Source: JAJYRX01 sp041655275 | GTDB lineage: Bacteria; Pseudomonadota; Gammaproteobacteria; Burkholderiales; Burkholderiaceae_B | Direction: 5' to 3' | NCBI GenBank assembly: GCA_041655275.1 | Contig: JBBAFU010000012.1 | Location: forward strand, 16,437 to 80,436 | DNA: 64,000 nt | Shown here: positions 26,018 to 34,562 of the stretch, in pieces | Numbering within the stretch: the stretch's first letter is position 1 | Layout: each line of letters begins with the position of its first letter | Notes under the pieces: model-generated | Databases searched by the model: none | What the model saw: the letters and a program-made list of their open reading frames with translations, nothing else | Told to the model about the DNA's origin: nothing | Translations under genes and position numbers: made by a program

Positions 26018-27196
26018 TCAACCTTTTTCATTGGCAAGAATAAGCGTGCAGTGCGACGACAGGATTCCACCTTCGTTATGCACCAGGGCAACCTCTGCCC
26101 CTTCCACCTGGCGCTCGCCCAGGCCACCACGAAGCTGGCGCACAGCCTCCACAATGCCGAACAGGCCTCCCGCCGCACCCGCATGCGCGTGCGAGAGCAT
26201 GCCGCCGTGCGTATTGACAGGCAAGGTGCCGCCCAGGCTGGCATGCCCCGCTTCGAAAAAGGCGCCGCCTTCTCCCGGTTTGCAGAAACCCAGCTCTTCG
26301 AGCTCGATGATGGGCACGATAGTGAAGCAGTCGTAGAGCTGTGCCACGTCGATATCCTGCGGGCCCAGCCCCGCCATGCCATAGGCCGCGTGCCCCGAGT
26401 GCGTGGCACCAAATGCCGTGAGGCTGGGTGCGCACATCAAGTGCTCGTGCGTATGAAACTCGCCTATGCCCTGCAGGTAGACCGGTCTGGCCTTCAGGTC
26501 GGCAGCCCGCTGTGCCGAGGTGACGATGAACGCACCGCCGGCATCAGAGATCAGGCAGCAATCGAGCATGCCCAGCGGATCGGCAATGGGCTTGGCGGAC
26601 AAGACATCCTGCAGCGTGGATGGCTTCTTCATATGCGCATTCGGGTGCAACAGCGCGTGCTTGCGCGTATTCACGGCCACATGCGCCAGTTGCTCCCGCG
26701 TAGTGCCATATTCATGCATGTGACGCTGCGCAATCATGGCATAGAAACCCGGAATCGAAGTGCCATAGGGCTGCTCGAAATAGGGATGGCCTACCGCCGC
26801 GAGCGCCGCCACCGCCTGGTCGCGCGACTGGCCTGTCGCACGGTTTTCACCGGCACAGATGAGCACTGCTTCCGCCTGGCCCAGCGCGATGGCATGGGCG
26901 GCATGTCGCAGCATGACCGCCGGGCTTGCGCCACCCACGATCATGGATGCATTCAGACGCGGCTTGATGCCCAGATACTCACAGAGCACGGAGCCCAGCA
27001 TGAAATACGGCTCAGTGAACGAATATGCGGTCAGCACACCATCGATATCGGAAACTTTGAGCCCGGCATCGTCAAGCGCGCGCCGCGCTGCCTGCGCATT
27101 CAAACCCAGCCCCGTCATATGAGGCACACGGCCGATATCCGATTCACCCACACCGACGATGGCAACCTTGTTCCTGAGAGAGAATTCTGCTGTCAT
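26018..27196 (-). CDS. Thiolase-like (SCP2/Ltp-type) protein without the nucleophilic cysteine
   Basis: 392 residues of thiolase fold. The site that carries the acylated Cys in thiolases reads SMIVGGASP (about 84-92) and the second Cys near the C-terminus is also absent (HNEGGILSSH). The catalytic His is kept (PVNTHGGMLSHAHAG). This pattern is typical of Ltp-type lipid-transfer proteins, some of which are retro-aldolases that need a DUF35 partner. The DUF35 gene lies immediately upstream, 10 bases away. Aldolase function is inferred from that pairing. Confidence 0.87.
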   Translation of the reverse strand: MTAEFSLRNKVAIVGVGESDIGRVPHMTGLGLNAQAARRALDDAGLKVSDIDGVLTAYSFTEPYFMLGSVLCEYLGIKPRLNASMIVGGASPAVMLRHAAHAIALGQAEAVLICAGENRATGQSRDQAVAALAAVGHPYFEQPYGTSIPGFYAMIAQRHMHEYGTTREQLAHVAVNTRKHALLHPNAHMKKPSTLQDVLSAKPIADPLGMLDCCLISDAGGAFIVTSAQRAADLKARPVYLQGIGEFHTHEHLMCAPSLTAFGATHSGHAAYGMAGLGPQDIDVAQLYDCFTIVPIIELEELGFCKPGEGGAFFEAGHASLGGTLPVNTHGGMLSHAHAGAAGGLFGIVEAVRQLRGGLGERQVEGAEVALVHNEGGILSSHCTLILANEKG

Positions 27197-27205
27197 GGTC
27201 TGGCC

Positions 27206-27616
27206 TCACACGCCTGTACGCTTGAACTGGGGAATGAGCGCCCCATCACCCCGGTCCTCGAAAGTCACGCTCACGCGATCACCAATGGCGACAGACAAGG
27301 CATCATCCCCGAGAATATTGGCCACCATGCGCGGCCCTTCATCCAGTTCGATCAGCGCAGTGACGTAGGGCACCCGCAGCGCGAACTCGGCCAACGGCGC
27401 CCGATGGATGATGGAAAAGCTGTGCACCTGGCCCTTGCCGGCGCTTTCCACCCATTCGAGCGCTTCGGACCAGCATTCAGGACAGATGTATCGCGGCATG
27501 AAATGCAACGCACCGCAATCCCGGCAGCGGCGGATTACCAGCCGGTGCTCCCTGGCTGCATCCCAGTAGGGGGCGGAATCCGCATTGGCGATCGGCTTCG
27601 GAAGAGTCTGGCTCAT
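27206..27616 (-). CDS. DUF35 zinc-ribbon/OB-fold acyl-CoA-binding protein
   Basis: 136 residues. A rubredoxin-like zinc ribbon with C31-x2-C34 and C45-x2-C48 is followed by the OB-fold (VHSFSIIHRAPLAEF, VPYVTALIEL). Such proteins form complexes with thiolase-like partners and channel acyl-CoA. The 4-base overlap with the upstream crotonase and the close spacing to the thiolase-like gene suggest a complex with it. Confidence 0.92.
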   Translation of the reverse strand: MSQTLPKPIANADSAPYWDAAREHRLVIRRCRDCGALHFMPRYICPECWSEALEWVESAGKGQVHSFSIIHRAPLAEFALRVPYVTALIELDEGPRMVANILGDDALSVAIGDRVSVTFEDRGDGALIPQFKRTGV

Positions 27617-28431
27617 GCTTCACCTCCACTGTGTTCCCGGGCGAGCGCTGCCGCTCCCTCAAAATCGGCCGGACGCCGCACAATCAACGCTTCCAGGCCT
27701 TCGCGAAATTCCGGGTTCGACATTGCCAGTGCCTGCCCGAAACCTTCATAGGCCATCATTTCGTGCAATGAAGTCTCGAAACTGCGCGCCATCACCACCT
27801 TGGCCAGACCCATGACCTCGGCGGGACCCGTGGCCAGTCGCCTGGCCTCTAACAAGCCCGCCTCGTACAGGGCATCATCGGACACCACACGACTCACCAG
27901 CCCCAGGTCGGCAGCCTGCTGTGCCGTGAAACTCTCGCCACCGAACAGGAATTTCTTCGCACGCGCCATGCCAATCAGGCGCGGCAGGTGATACATCATG
28001 GCAATGTCCGGGATGGCACCCAACCGGAAAAATCCGGACATGAACACGGCGCTTTCGGACGCAATGAGCACATCACCCGTCAGCGCGAGCCCCATACCAC
28101 CCCCAACCGCATGGCCGTTCACACCAACGACTACCGGCTTGTCCAGCGTGATGAGCGGCACGAGCCAGCGACTCAGGTTCCGGAAGCGGCGGTGAACCGT
28201 CCACGGGTCGCATGCTGTTCTCAGGTGGTGCAGATCGCCGCCGGAGCAGAACGTCGGCCCCTCGCCCGTCAGAAAAACCGTGCGGATCTCCGGGCTCGAC
28301 TCGGCCAGTGCCACAGCCTCACCCAGGGCCTGGCGCATCTCCATCGTCAGCGAGTTGCGATTCTCAGGACTTGACAGCCGGATGATCAGCACCCCGCCAT
28401 CTCTTTCTGTAACTATCAGATCCCGCGCCAT
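27613..28431 (-). CDS. Enoyl-CoA hydratase/isomerase-family protein
   Basis: 272 residues from the ATG at 28431 (GGAGG 6 bases upstream). The oxyanion-hole motifs FCSGGDL and HAVGGGMGL are intact. The hydratase Glu positions are Phe (MSGFFRLG) and Lys (ARAKKFLF), while an Asp is kept in AIPDIAMMYHLPR. That arrangement favours double-bond isomerase or another crotonase reaction over hydration. ATGA overlap with the DUF35 gene. Confidence 0.87.
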   Translation of the reverse strand: MARDLIVTERDGGVLIIRLSSPENRNSLTMEMRQALGEAVALAESSPEIRTVFLTGEGPTFCSGGDLHHLRTACDPWTVHRRFRNLSRWLVPLITLDKPVVVGVNGHAVGGGMGLALTGDVLIASESAVFMSGFFRLGAIPDIAMMYHLPRLIGMARAKKFLFGGESFTAQQAADLGLVSRVVSDDALYEAGLLEARRLATGPAEVMGLAKVVMARSFETSLHEMMAYEGFGQALAMSNPEFREGLEALIVRRPADFEGAAALAREHSGGEA

Positions 28432-28513
28432 ACGGCACCTCCATTCAGTGCTTCCGTTGCTATCAATCTGCTCCTGGCGTGTTTTCTCGCAAAAGGCGTG
28501 CCAAACAGCGTAC

Positions 28514-29299
28514 TCATCGCAACTTGCGACGAGCCAGAAGATCTGCCCGGGCCTGCTGATGCCCCGGCAATGTGCTTGCCAACGCAAAGGCATCAGCCTC
28601 ATGCATGAAGGCCGCATCCATGCCGACCGTCCAGGTCTGCCGGCTGACCGCTTTCGTGAGCATCAGGGCCTCTGCCGGCAAGGCAGACAGCTCCTCAATC
28701 AGCGTCTGGCTCGCCGCCTCGAGTCCCGCGACAGGGACAATCCGGCGCGTAAGCCCGTAGCGTTGCGCCTCATCGGCACCCAGCACACCGCCGGTGAGCA
28801 TGAGATCATGCGCGAGGGGCGCACCCAGCTTTGACTGCAACAAAAACGAGCAGCCGCCATCTGGTATGAGCCCGAGGCGCACGAAAGGGAAACGCAACGA
28901 TGCATCATCGGCCATGATGAGGATGTCCGCAGCCAGCGCGAGCGATGCGCCACCACCGGCAGCAATACCCTGTACAGCCGCGATGACAATCTTGTCCATC
29001 TTGACGAGCGCAGTATGGTGCTGCTGCGCCAGGTGTATTCTTTCGCGCCAGGAAAGCGCGTTTTCGGGCATGGCATTGGTATCGGCGCCAACACAGAAAG
29101 CCCGGCCATTGCTCTTCAGAAGCACGATGCGGATTTCCGGATCGGCCTCAATACTCTGGAGATGGCGACCGAACTGGGCGCGCATGACGCCCGACATGGC
29201 ATTCAGCTTGTCCGGCCGGTTCAGTGTCAGGACAGCGACGCCGTCCTGTTTCTCGCACAGGACCAGCGACGCCTGCCCACCCTCGGATGTATTCAGCAT
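28514..29299 (-). CDS. Enoyl-CoA hydratase/isomerase-family protein, PaaG-like active site
   Basis: 261 residues. The oxyanion motifs FCVGADTN and IAAGGGASLA are present, and the catalytic segment reads RLGLIPDGGCSFLL, with the Asp characteristic of PaaG-type ring/double-bond isomerases instead of hydratase Glu. It likely shifts a double bond in an acyl-CoA. It sits between the DUF2889 gene and the other crotonase in the same operon. Confidence 0.87.
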   Translation of the reverse strand: MLNTSEGGQASLVLCEKQDGVAVLTLNRPDKLNAMSGVMRAQFGRHLQSIEADPEIRIVLLKSNGRAFCVGADTNAMPENALSWRERIHLAQQHHTALVKMDKIVIAAVQGIAAGGGASLALAADILIMADDASLRFPFVRLGLIPDGGCSFLLQSKLGAPLAHDLMLTGGVLGADEAQRYGLTRRIVPVAGLEAASQTLIEELSALPAEALMLTKAVSRQTWTVGMDAAFMHEADAFALASTLPGHQQARADLLARRKLR

Positions 29300-29314
29300 A
29301 CGTTTCTCCTTGAC

Positions 29315-29890
29315 TCAGTCTTCCGCCTTCCGGTACCACTGCGGGTAATATTGCAGGACCAGCGGGCCATCCTCGCGATAGGCATGACAGCCGCCGATTT
29401 TCAGTGGGCGCGACGCGGTGTCCTCCTTGCTGCCAAACTCCACCTCGCCCTCCTTCATCAGTGTTTGCACGGCCAGCGTGGGCATCAGAGCCGCCAGCTC
29501 GGAAAGGTGCGAACAACGCTCCGATCGGGGAATGCGCCTGGAGATCTCGCTGCGAAAACCCCGAAGCAGGTTGGCGCCCACCAGCGCCTGCACGCTGGCA
29601 GTCGCTTCGTGGCAGATGGTGGGAAAAGGCATGCGCTGCATAGTGGCCCGGGCTTCCAGTACATCCATCTGCCGGTTTACTGTAAGACGCAAGATCATCA
29701 GATGAATCGGCACACCGCTGTCGAATTGTCGCGTGCGCGTGGCAAAAGTTTCCGGCTTGCCGTCTTCGATGAGCGCCTCAAGGTCGAGCAGACCATCCTC
29801 ACGCTCATACGCCTGGAGCTGGATGTTGCGCTCGTGCGAAAGTTTTCTGCGCGCCACCGGTGACGGCAGAAAATGCGATGGGGTAACCAT
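29315..29890 (-). CDS. DUF2889 protein
   Basis: 191 residues from the ATG at 29890 (GGAGA upstream). It starts MVTPSHFLPSPVARRKLSHE and has the DUF2889 blocks AYEREDGLLDLEALIEDGKP, PIHLMILRLTVNRQ and CSHLSELAALMPTLAVQ. No signal peptide. The domain has no firm function but recurs in acyl-CoA and steroid-like catabolic clusters; here it lies inside such an operon between a CoA-transferase and a crotonase. A role in CoA-thioester metabolism is inferred from context only. Confidence 0.8.
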   Translation of the reverse strand: MVTPSHFLPSPVARRKLSHERNIQLQAYEREDGLLDLEALIEDGKPETFATRTRQFDSGVPIHLMILRLTVNRQMDVLEARATMQRMPFPTICHEATASVQALVGANLLRGFRSEISRRIPRSERCSHLSELAALMPTLAVQTLMKEGEVEFGSKEDTASRPLKIGGCHAYREDGPLVLQYYPQWYRKAED

Positions 29891-29938
29891 GCGAGTCTCC
29901 GGGAAAGAGGGGATGAGCTGAATACGATGGCACAAGCG

Positions 29939-31126
29939 TCAGCGGGTAACGCCGGCACTGACAAGCGCATCGATTTCAGCAGCGGACAGACCCGCCTGCT
30001 CCAGCACGTCCCGGCCATCTTCACCAAGACCTGGCGCAAGCCGCTCGATCGCACATGGTGACTTGCTGAAACGCACAGGGGGTCGCGTTTGCGTGAGCCT
30101 GCCCTCACTGGCATGCTCGTGATCCTCGAACATGTCGACTGCGAGCAGATGCGGGTCACTGAAGAGATCCTCCAGCTGATTGACCGGCGCGGCAGGGATA
30201 TCAAGCGCTCTGAGCTGCTCAAGCCACTCGCTGCTGGTACGCTCGCCCATGATCTCGCCCAATGTGGCATACAGTGTCTCGTAATTCTCGCTGCGCCGGC
30301 GAGCACTCGCATAGCGGGGATCGCTCGACAATTCCTCGCGGCCGGCCAGTGTGAAGAAGTCCTGCCAGTTTCTGTCGGTATAGGGCAGCACGCAGATATA
30401 GCCGTCGCGCGTACGGTGGGGCTTGCGCAGCTGACTCAACACACGCTCATAACCGGCGGCCCCCGCCTGCCGGTCGAACACCCGCTGTCCCATATGCTCA
30501 ACGAGCATGAACGATGTCAGGGTCTCGAACATGGGCACCTCGATGTCCTGCCCCTCACCCGTGCGCAGCCGGTGAAAGAGCGCAGCGATCAGACTGTATG
30601 CGAGCGTAAGGCCGGCGACCTTGTCCCCCACAATACTCGGGGTGAAACGGGGTTCGCCGGCAAGCTGCGCATTCAGGGCACACAGACCGGAAAGCCCCTG
30701 AATGACGTCGTCGTATGCGGGATCATCAGCATACGGCCCTCCGCTACCAAACCCATAGGCGCCGCAGTAGACAATATCAGGCCGGACAGCACGCACCTGG
30801 CCGGCATCCAGACCAAGGCGCCGGATAGCTGCCGGACGCATGCTGTGCACAAAGACGTCGGCATCGGCCAGCACCTTGAGCAGTGCGTCACGCCCGGCTG
30901 GCTGGCGCAGATCCAGCATGAGACTTTTCTTGTTTCGGTTCACGCACAGGTGGATGGGACCCATTGCGGGACTGCGTCCCGCCCCCATATGGCGCATGAT
31001 GTCACCATCCGGGCTTTCGACCTTGATCACCCTGGCCCCCAGATCACCCAGTATGCGGGTGGCATAGGGCCCCATGACTACGGTGGTCAGATCGACCACC
31101 TTGATACCCGATAACGGTCCCGCCAT
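29939..31126 (-). CDS. CaiB/BaiF-family CoA-transferase, first gene of the long minus-strand operon
   Basis: 395 residues, GIKVVDLTTVVMGPYATRIL at the N-terminus, NKKSLMLDLRQPAGRDALL, and the catalytic Asp in SIVGDKVAG (about 178). AGGAGG precedes the ATG. It is the first gene after the minus-strand sigma54-type promoter at 31215-31229, so substrate activation by CoA transfer would be the first step of the encoded pathway. Confidence 0.92.
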   Translation of the reverse strand: MAGPLSGIKVVDLTTVVMGPYATRILGDLGARVIKVESPDGDIMRHMGAGRSPAMGPIHLCVNRNKKSLMLDLRQPAGRDALLKVLADADVFVHSMRPAAIRRLGLDAGQVRAVRPDIVYCGAYGFGSGGPYADDPAYDDVIQGLSGLCALNAQLAGEPRFTPSIVGDKVAGLTLAYSLIAALFHRLRTGEGQDIEVPMFETLTSFMLVEHMGQRVFDRQAGAAGYERVLSQLRKPHRTRDGYICVLPYTDRNWQDFFTLAGREELSSDPRYASARRRSENYETLYATLGEIMGERTSSEWLEQLRALDIPAAPVNQLEDLFSDPHLLAVDMFEDHEHASEGRLTQTRPPVRFSKSPCAIERLAPGLGEDGRDVLEQAGLSAAEIDALVSAGVTR

Positions 31127-31214
31127 ACCTACCTCCTACCCGACAGACAATACAGGCGCGGCTCCAAAAACACCGCAGCCATCGAGACACGGGCGGCACC
31201 GCAGCCCAGATACC

Positions 31215-31229
31215 GCAATTTTCGTGCCA
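31215..31229 (-). promoter_or_regulatory. Sigma54 (-24/-12) promoter for the 31126-to-21156 operon
   Basis: On the minus strand TGGCACGAAAATTGC is an exact match to the RpoN consensus TGGCACG-N4-TTGC, with GG and GC 10 bases apart. The predicted start is near 31203, about 77 bases before the CoA-transferase ATG. It lies in the 312-base divergent gap (31127-31438) together with the plus-strand element at 31282; no activator sites could be recognised there. Confidence 0.8.
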
Positions 31230-31281
31230 TTGATTCATTCATGCCGGCCGACACCAATCTACAGAATCAAGAAGCAGGAGA

Positions 31282-31296
31282 TGGCACGCAACTTGC
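31282..31296 (+). promoter_or_regulatory. Sigma54 (-24/-12) promoter for the Bug-SDR operon
   Basis: TGGCACGCAACTTGC, followed by T, matches TGGCACG-N4-TTGCW exactly with GG-N10-GC spacing. The predicted start is near 31308, leaving a leader of about 130 bases before the Bug gene at 31439. The two sigma54 elements of this gap face away from each other with 52 bases between them. Confidence 0.8.
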
Positions 31297-31438
31297 TGAT
31301 CAATGATCGACCCAGAATGTTAGCGCCCGGGATCTGTCATTTGCTGCAACGATCCCTGAGGGCGTCTGGTCAACCAGTGCAGTCGGCTATCCGTTGCATT
31401 GAACATAAAACCCACCCGAGGAAACCAAGGAGCATCCC

Positions 31439-32422
31439 ATGAAAGCAAGCTCGCTATCCCTGATCGCCGCCACCATGGCGCTGGGAGCCGTTGCTGCCAC
31501 CCCCCAGGCGTCGGCACAGGACTATCCCAGAAAAGAAGTAAAGATGATCGTGCCTTTCGCCGCCGGCGGGCCCACCGACTCGCTCGGCCGTTCGCTGGCG
31601 GAGGCCATGTCCCGCTCACTGGGCGAAAAGGTAATCGTCGAAAACAAACCCGGGGCCGGCGGCAACGTCGGCTCGGCACAGCTGGCGCACGCGCCCGGCG
31701 ATGGCTATACCATCATGCTGGTAACGAACGGCCCTGTTGTTGCCAATGCGCTGCTGTTCAAGGATATGGCCTTTGATCCCAAAAAGGATTTTGCACCTGT
31801 ATCGCTGGTGACCTACCTGCCGAATATGGTGGCTGTCCATCCAAGTGTTCCCGCCAACTCCATCAAGGAACTCATTGCCGTACTCAAGGCCAATCCCGGC
31901 AAGTACAGTTATGGCTCCGGCGGGCTGGGCACCAGCACGCACTTTGCCGGCGAACTCTTCAAAACCATGGCTGGCGTCGATATGGAGCACGTGCCCTACA
32001 AGGGTGACGGGGCCTCCATGCCGGATGCGGTCGGCGGCCACATTCCCATTGTCTTTGGCAGTGTTTTCGCTGCGCATCGGTTCACGGAAAACGGCATGCT
32101 CAGAGGTCTGGCCGTGACCTCCAGCGAGCGGGTGCCGTCGGTCAGCGACATACCGACCGTTGACGAGGCAAGTGACCTGAAGGGTTTCGACCTGTCCGCG
32201 TGGTACGGTATTGTTGCCCCTGCAAGCACACCCGCGCAAATTGTCGATCTTCTGAGCGAGGTTGTTCAGGATATTGTCGCCTCACCCGATTTCCGCAAGC
32301 GGATCGAGGGTATGGGTGGCATTCCCCGCAGCTCGTCACCGCAGGAATTCGCCGAATTCATCGACGCCGAGCGCCCCAAATGGGAAGGCCTCATCAAGGA
32401 ATCAGGCATCCGCATCGATTAG
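31439..32422 (+). CDS. Bug/TctC-family periplasmic solute-binding protein
   Basis: 327 residues with a Sec signal peptide ending at ASA (about residue 25). The TctC blocks are complete: KMIVPFAAGGPTDSLGRSLA, ENKPGAGGNVGSAQLA, FDPKKDFAPVSLVTY and YGSGGLGTSTHFAGELF. It binds carboxylates in the periplasm. No tctAB genes adjoin it. It could serve the TctAB carrier at 18716-20692, whose own TctC is broken, or act as a sensor. AAGGAG precedes the ATG. Confidence 0.93.
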   Translation: MKASSLSLIAATMALGAVAATPQASAQDYPRKEVKMIVPFAAGGPTDSLGRSLAEAMSRSLGEKVIVENKPGAGGNVGSAQLAHAPGDGYTIMLVTNGPVVANALLFKDMAFDPKKDFAPVSLVTYLPNMVAVHPSVPANSIKELIAVLKANPGKYSYGSGGLGTSTHFAGELFKTMAGVDMEHVPYKGDGASMPDAVGGHIPIVFGSVFAAHRFTENGMLRGLAVTSSERVPSVSDIPTVDEASDLKGFDLSAWYGIVAPASTPAQIVDLLSEVVQDIVASPDFRKRIEGMGGIPRSSSPQEFAEFIDAERPKWEGLIKESGIRID

Positions 32423-32511
32423 TTGCAAAATCCCCCCGGAATGAAGCAGGCCCGTCGGCACCGCATCGTGTACGACGGGCATGCCTCACCCGGACAGAAA
32501 GGAAGCACATC

Positions 32512-33291
32512 ATGTTTGCAGCAGAAACGTTGAAAGGCCGGATCGCGCTCATCACTGGTGGCGCGGGCGGTATCGGCTTCGAGATTGCCACCCTGTACGC
32601 GCGACTGGGCGCACGCGTCGTGATTGCGAGCCGGAATCAGGAGAGACTGGATGGCGCGGTCGACACACTGGCCGCGCAGGGCCTGCAGATTGACGCCGTG
32701 GCGACGGACGTACGCGACCCGCAGGCGGTGCAGCACGCCGTCGACACCGCAGTTGGTCGTCACGGCGCACTCGATATTCTGGTGAACAACGCAGCGGGCA
32801 ACTTCGTCTGCCCGACGGCGGAACTCTCACCCAACGGCTGGCGCACCGTTGTGGACATCGATCTGAACGGTACCTTCTACGGCTGCCGCGCCGCCTATCC
32901 CCACCTCAAGGCCTCGCGCTTCGGGGGCAATATCATCAGCATCATCACGATGCGGGCGCTGACGGGCTGGCCGGGTGCGGCGCATGCTGCAGCAGCCAAA
33001 GCGGGCATACTGTCGTTGTCGCGTACACTGGCGGTAGAGTGGGGCGGGGACGGGATCCGGATCAACACGATCTCACCGGGCCCCATTGGTGACACGGAAG
33101 GTGTGCGCCGGATGTATGAGGAAACGGGCATGGAAGAGGCCCAGCGCAAGGGCACGGCGCTCGGGCGTCTGGGGCGCAAGAGCGATATCGCCCACGCTGC
33201 AGTCTATCTCGCCTCGGATCTGGCCAGCTATATCACTGGCGAGAACCTGGTAGTCGATGGCGGACGCTGGATCAAGAGTACCGCTGACTGA
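32512..33291 (+). CDS. Short-chain dehydrogenase/reductase, 2,4-dienoyl-CoA-reductase-like
   Basis: 259 residues with a Rossmann motif (TGGAGGIG, about 15-22) and NNAAGNF. The catalytic Tyr of classical SDRs is absent: the segment reads HAAAAKAGIL, with the Lys kept. This, and SPGPIGDTEGVRRM, matches the DECR-type 2,4-dienoyl-CoA reductases, which work without the usual Ser-Tyr pair. It would reduce dienoyl-CoA intermediates with NADPH. GGA precedes the ATG at 32512; the gene follows the Bug gene by 89 bases. Confidence 0.85.
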   Translation: MFAAETLKGRIALITGGAGGIGFEIATLYARLGARVVIASRNQERLDGAVDTLAAQGLQIDAVATDVRDPQAVQHAVDTAVGRHGALDILVNNAAGNFVCPTAELSPNGWRTVVDIDLNGTFYGCRAAYPHLKASRFGGNIISIITMRALTGWPGAAHAAAAKAGILSLSRTLAVEWGGDGIRINTISPGPIGDTEGVRRMYEETGMEEAQRKGTALGRLGRKSDIAHAAVYLASDLASYITGENLVVDGGRWIKSTAD

Positions 33292-33306
33292 ATTTCCGCC
33301 CGCGAC

Positions 33307-33362
33307 ACCTGTGCGGCAAGCCGCACAGGTGGGGTGTCCTGCAGACGAGGGCAGGACACCCC
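33307..33362. terminator. Two tandem perfect hairpins in a convergent gap
   Basis: The first hairpin is ACCTGTGCGGC / GCCGCACAGGT with a 2-base AA spacer (33307-33330). The second is GGGGTGTCCTGC / GCAGGACACCCC with an 8-base loop (33331-33362). They fill the whole space between the SDR and acyl-CoA dehydrogenase stops. No U-run is present, so they may block both convergent transcripts by structure or act with Rho. Confidence 0.6.
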
Positions 33363-33363
33363 T

Positions 33364-34506
33364 TCAGAGGCCCAGTTCTCTTGCGATGAGCTGGCGCTGA
33401 ATCTGGGAAGTGCCGCCACCCACACTCGCATTGCGTGCATCACGCCAGTGACGCTGCATCGCATGATCGGTCGTATAAGCGTGCCCACCCAGTATCTGCA
33501 TACCTGCAGTGGTCACACGCTGCAGCATCTCTGATACGTACAGCTTTGCCATACTGGCCTCCTTGCGGCAAGGCAGCTTGTTATCATAGCGCCAGGCAGC
33601 CATGTTGGTAAGCCAGCGTCCGGCCTCAAGTTCGGTGGCCATGTCCGCGAGCATATGTGCCACGGACTGGAAACGGCCAATGGGTGTGCCGAACTGCTTA
33701 CGCTCCTTTGCATAGGTCACCGCATCGTTCAGCGCACTGCCGGCGCAGCCCATGTAATTCGCTGCCAGCGTGATGCGCTCACGCTCAAGGTGACGCCCGA
33801 TATATTCCCAGCCACGCCCAGCCTCACCGAGCAGGTAGCGATCCGGAACACGGACATCATCGAAGAATATCTCCGACAACCCCACAATGCGCCGCCCGAT
33901 GACATCCAGCCGGCGAATCGTCAGTCCGGGAAGATCGTTGGGCACCAGAAAAAGGGAAATCCCTTCGTGACGTTTTTCCTTTCTTTCCGTGCGTGCTGCG
34001 ACCACGATGTAGTTGTCAGGCGCATCCGCGCCGCTGGAGAACAGCTTCTGCCCGCTGATGAGCCAATCGCCCCCGTCGCGGCGTGCGCTGGTGGTGAGCG
34101 CTGCGGCATCCGACCCTGAATTCGGCTCGGTCAGACTGAAAGAGAGCTTCTTCTTCCCGGTTGCTACATCCGGCAGGATTTCCCGGCACTGCTCTTGTGT
34201 ACCAATATCGGCAAGAATGGATGCACCCCAAGCCTGAAGGCCAACGCGCGTGGCAAAATCGACGCTGGGCCGCGCAACCTCTTCGTACAGGATGATGCAG
34301 TCAGACATCGGGCTGCCCATGCCGCCATACTCCTCGGGCACGACCATCGCGATGAAGCCCGCGTCCACCATCGCCTGGTAGACCTCTTCAGGGAAGCTGC
34401 CGTTGCGATCCCATTCGCGCACCTTGTCCGGCGGACAGGTTGATTGAACCAGGCGTTCTATCGCTTGGCGCAGCATGACTTGTTCCTCGCCAGGATTGAA
34501 ATTCAC
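33364..34506 (-). CDS. Acyl-CoA dehydrogenase
   Basis: 380 residues starting with GTG at 34506 (AGAGG upstream). The FAD/substrate motif FSLTEPNSGSDAAAL (about 123-137) and the C-terminal VGGGTSQIQRQLIAREL are present. The Glu found at the MCAD-type position (YEGT) is Gly here, so the catalytic base must lie elsewhere, as in isovaleryl- or long-chain-type enzymes. It introduces a 2,3-double bond into an acyl-CoA. Last gene of the operon that starts at 42568. Confidence 0.92.
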   Translation of the reverse strand: MNFNPGEEQVMLRQAIERLVQSTCPPDKVREWDRNGSFPEEVYQAMVDAGFIAMVVPEEYGGMGSPMSDCIILYEEVARPSVDFATRVGLQAWGASILADIGTQEQCREILPDVATGKKKLSFSLTEPNSGSDAAALTTSARRDGGDWLISGQKLFSSGADAPDNYIVVAARTERKEKRHEGISLFLVPNDLPGLTIRRLDVIGRRIVGLSEIFFDDVRVPDRYLLGEAGRGWEYIGRHLERERITLAANYMGCAGSALNDAVTYAKERKQFGTPIGRFQSVAHMLADMATELEAGRWLTNMAAWRYDNKLPCRKEASMAKLYVSEMLQRVTTAGMQILGGHAYTTDHAMQRHWRDARNASVGGGTSQIQRQLIARELGL

Positions 34507-34562
34507 GATTTGACCTCTTGTCGTTGATGAAAGAATAGACTTGTGCAGGCCTGGAGCAGCGC

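Noticed and set aside
26051..27751. Plus-strand open frame of about 566 codons opposite the thiolase-like and DUF35 genes
   Set aside because: Antisense shadow; both minus-strand proteins have clear family motifs.
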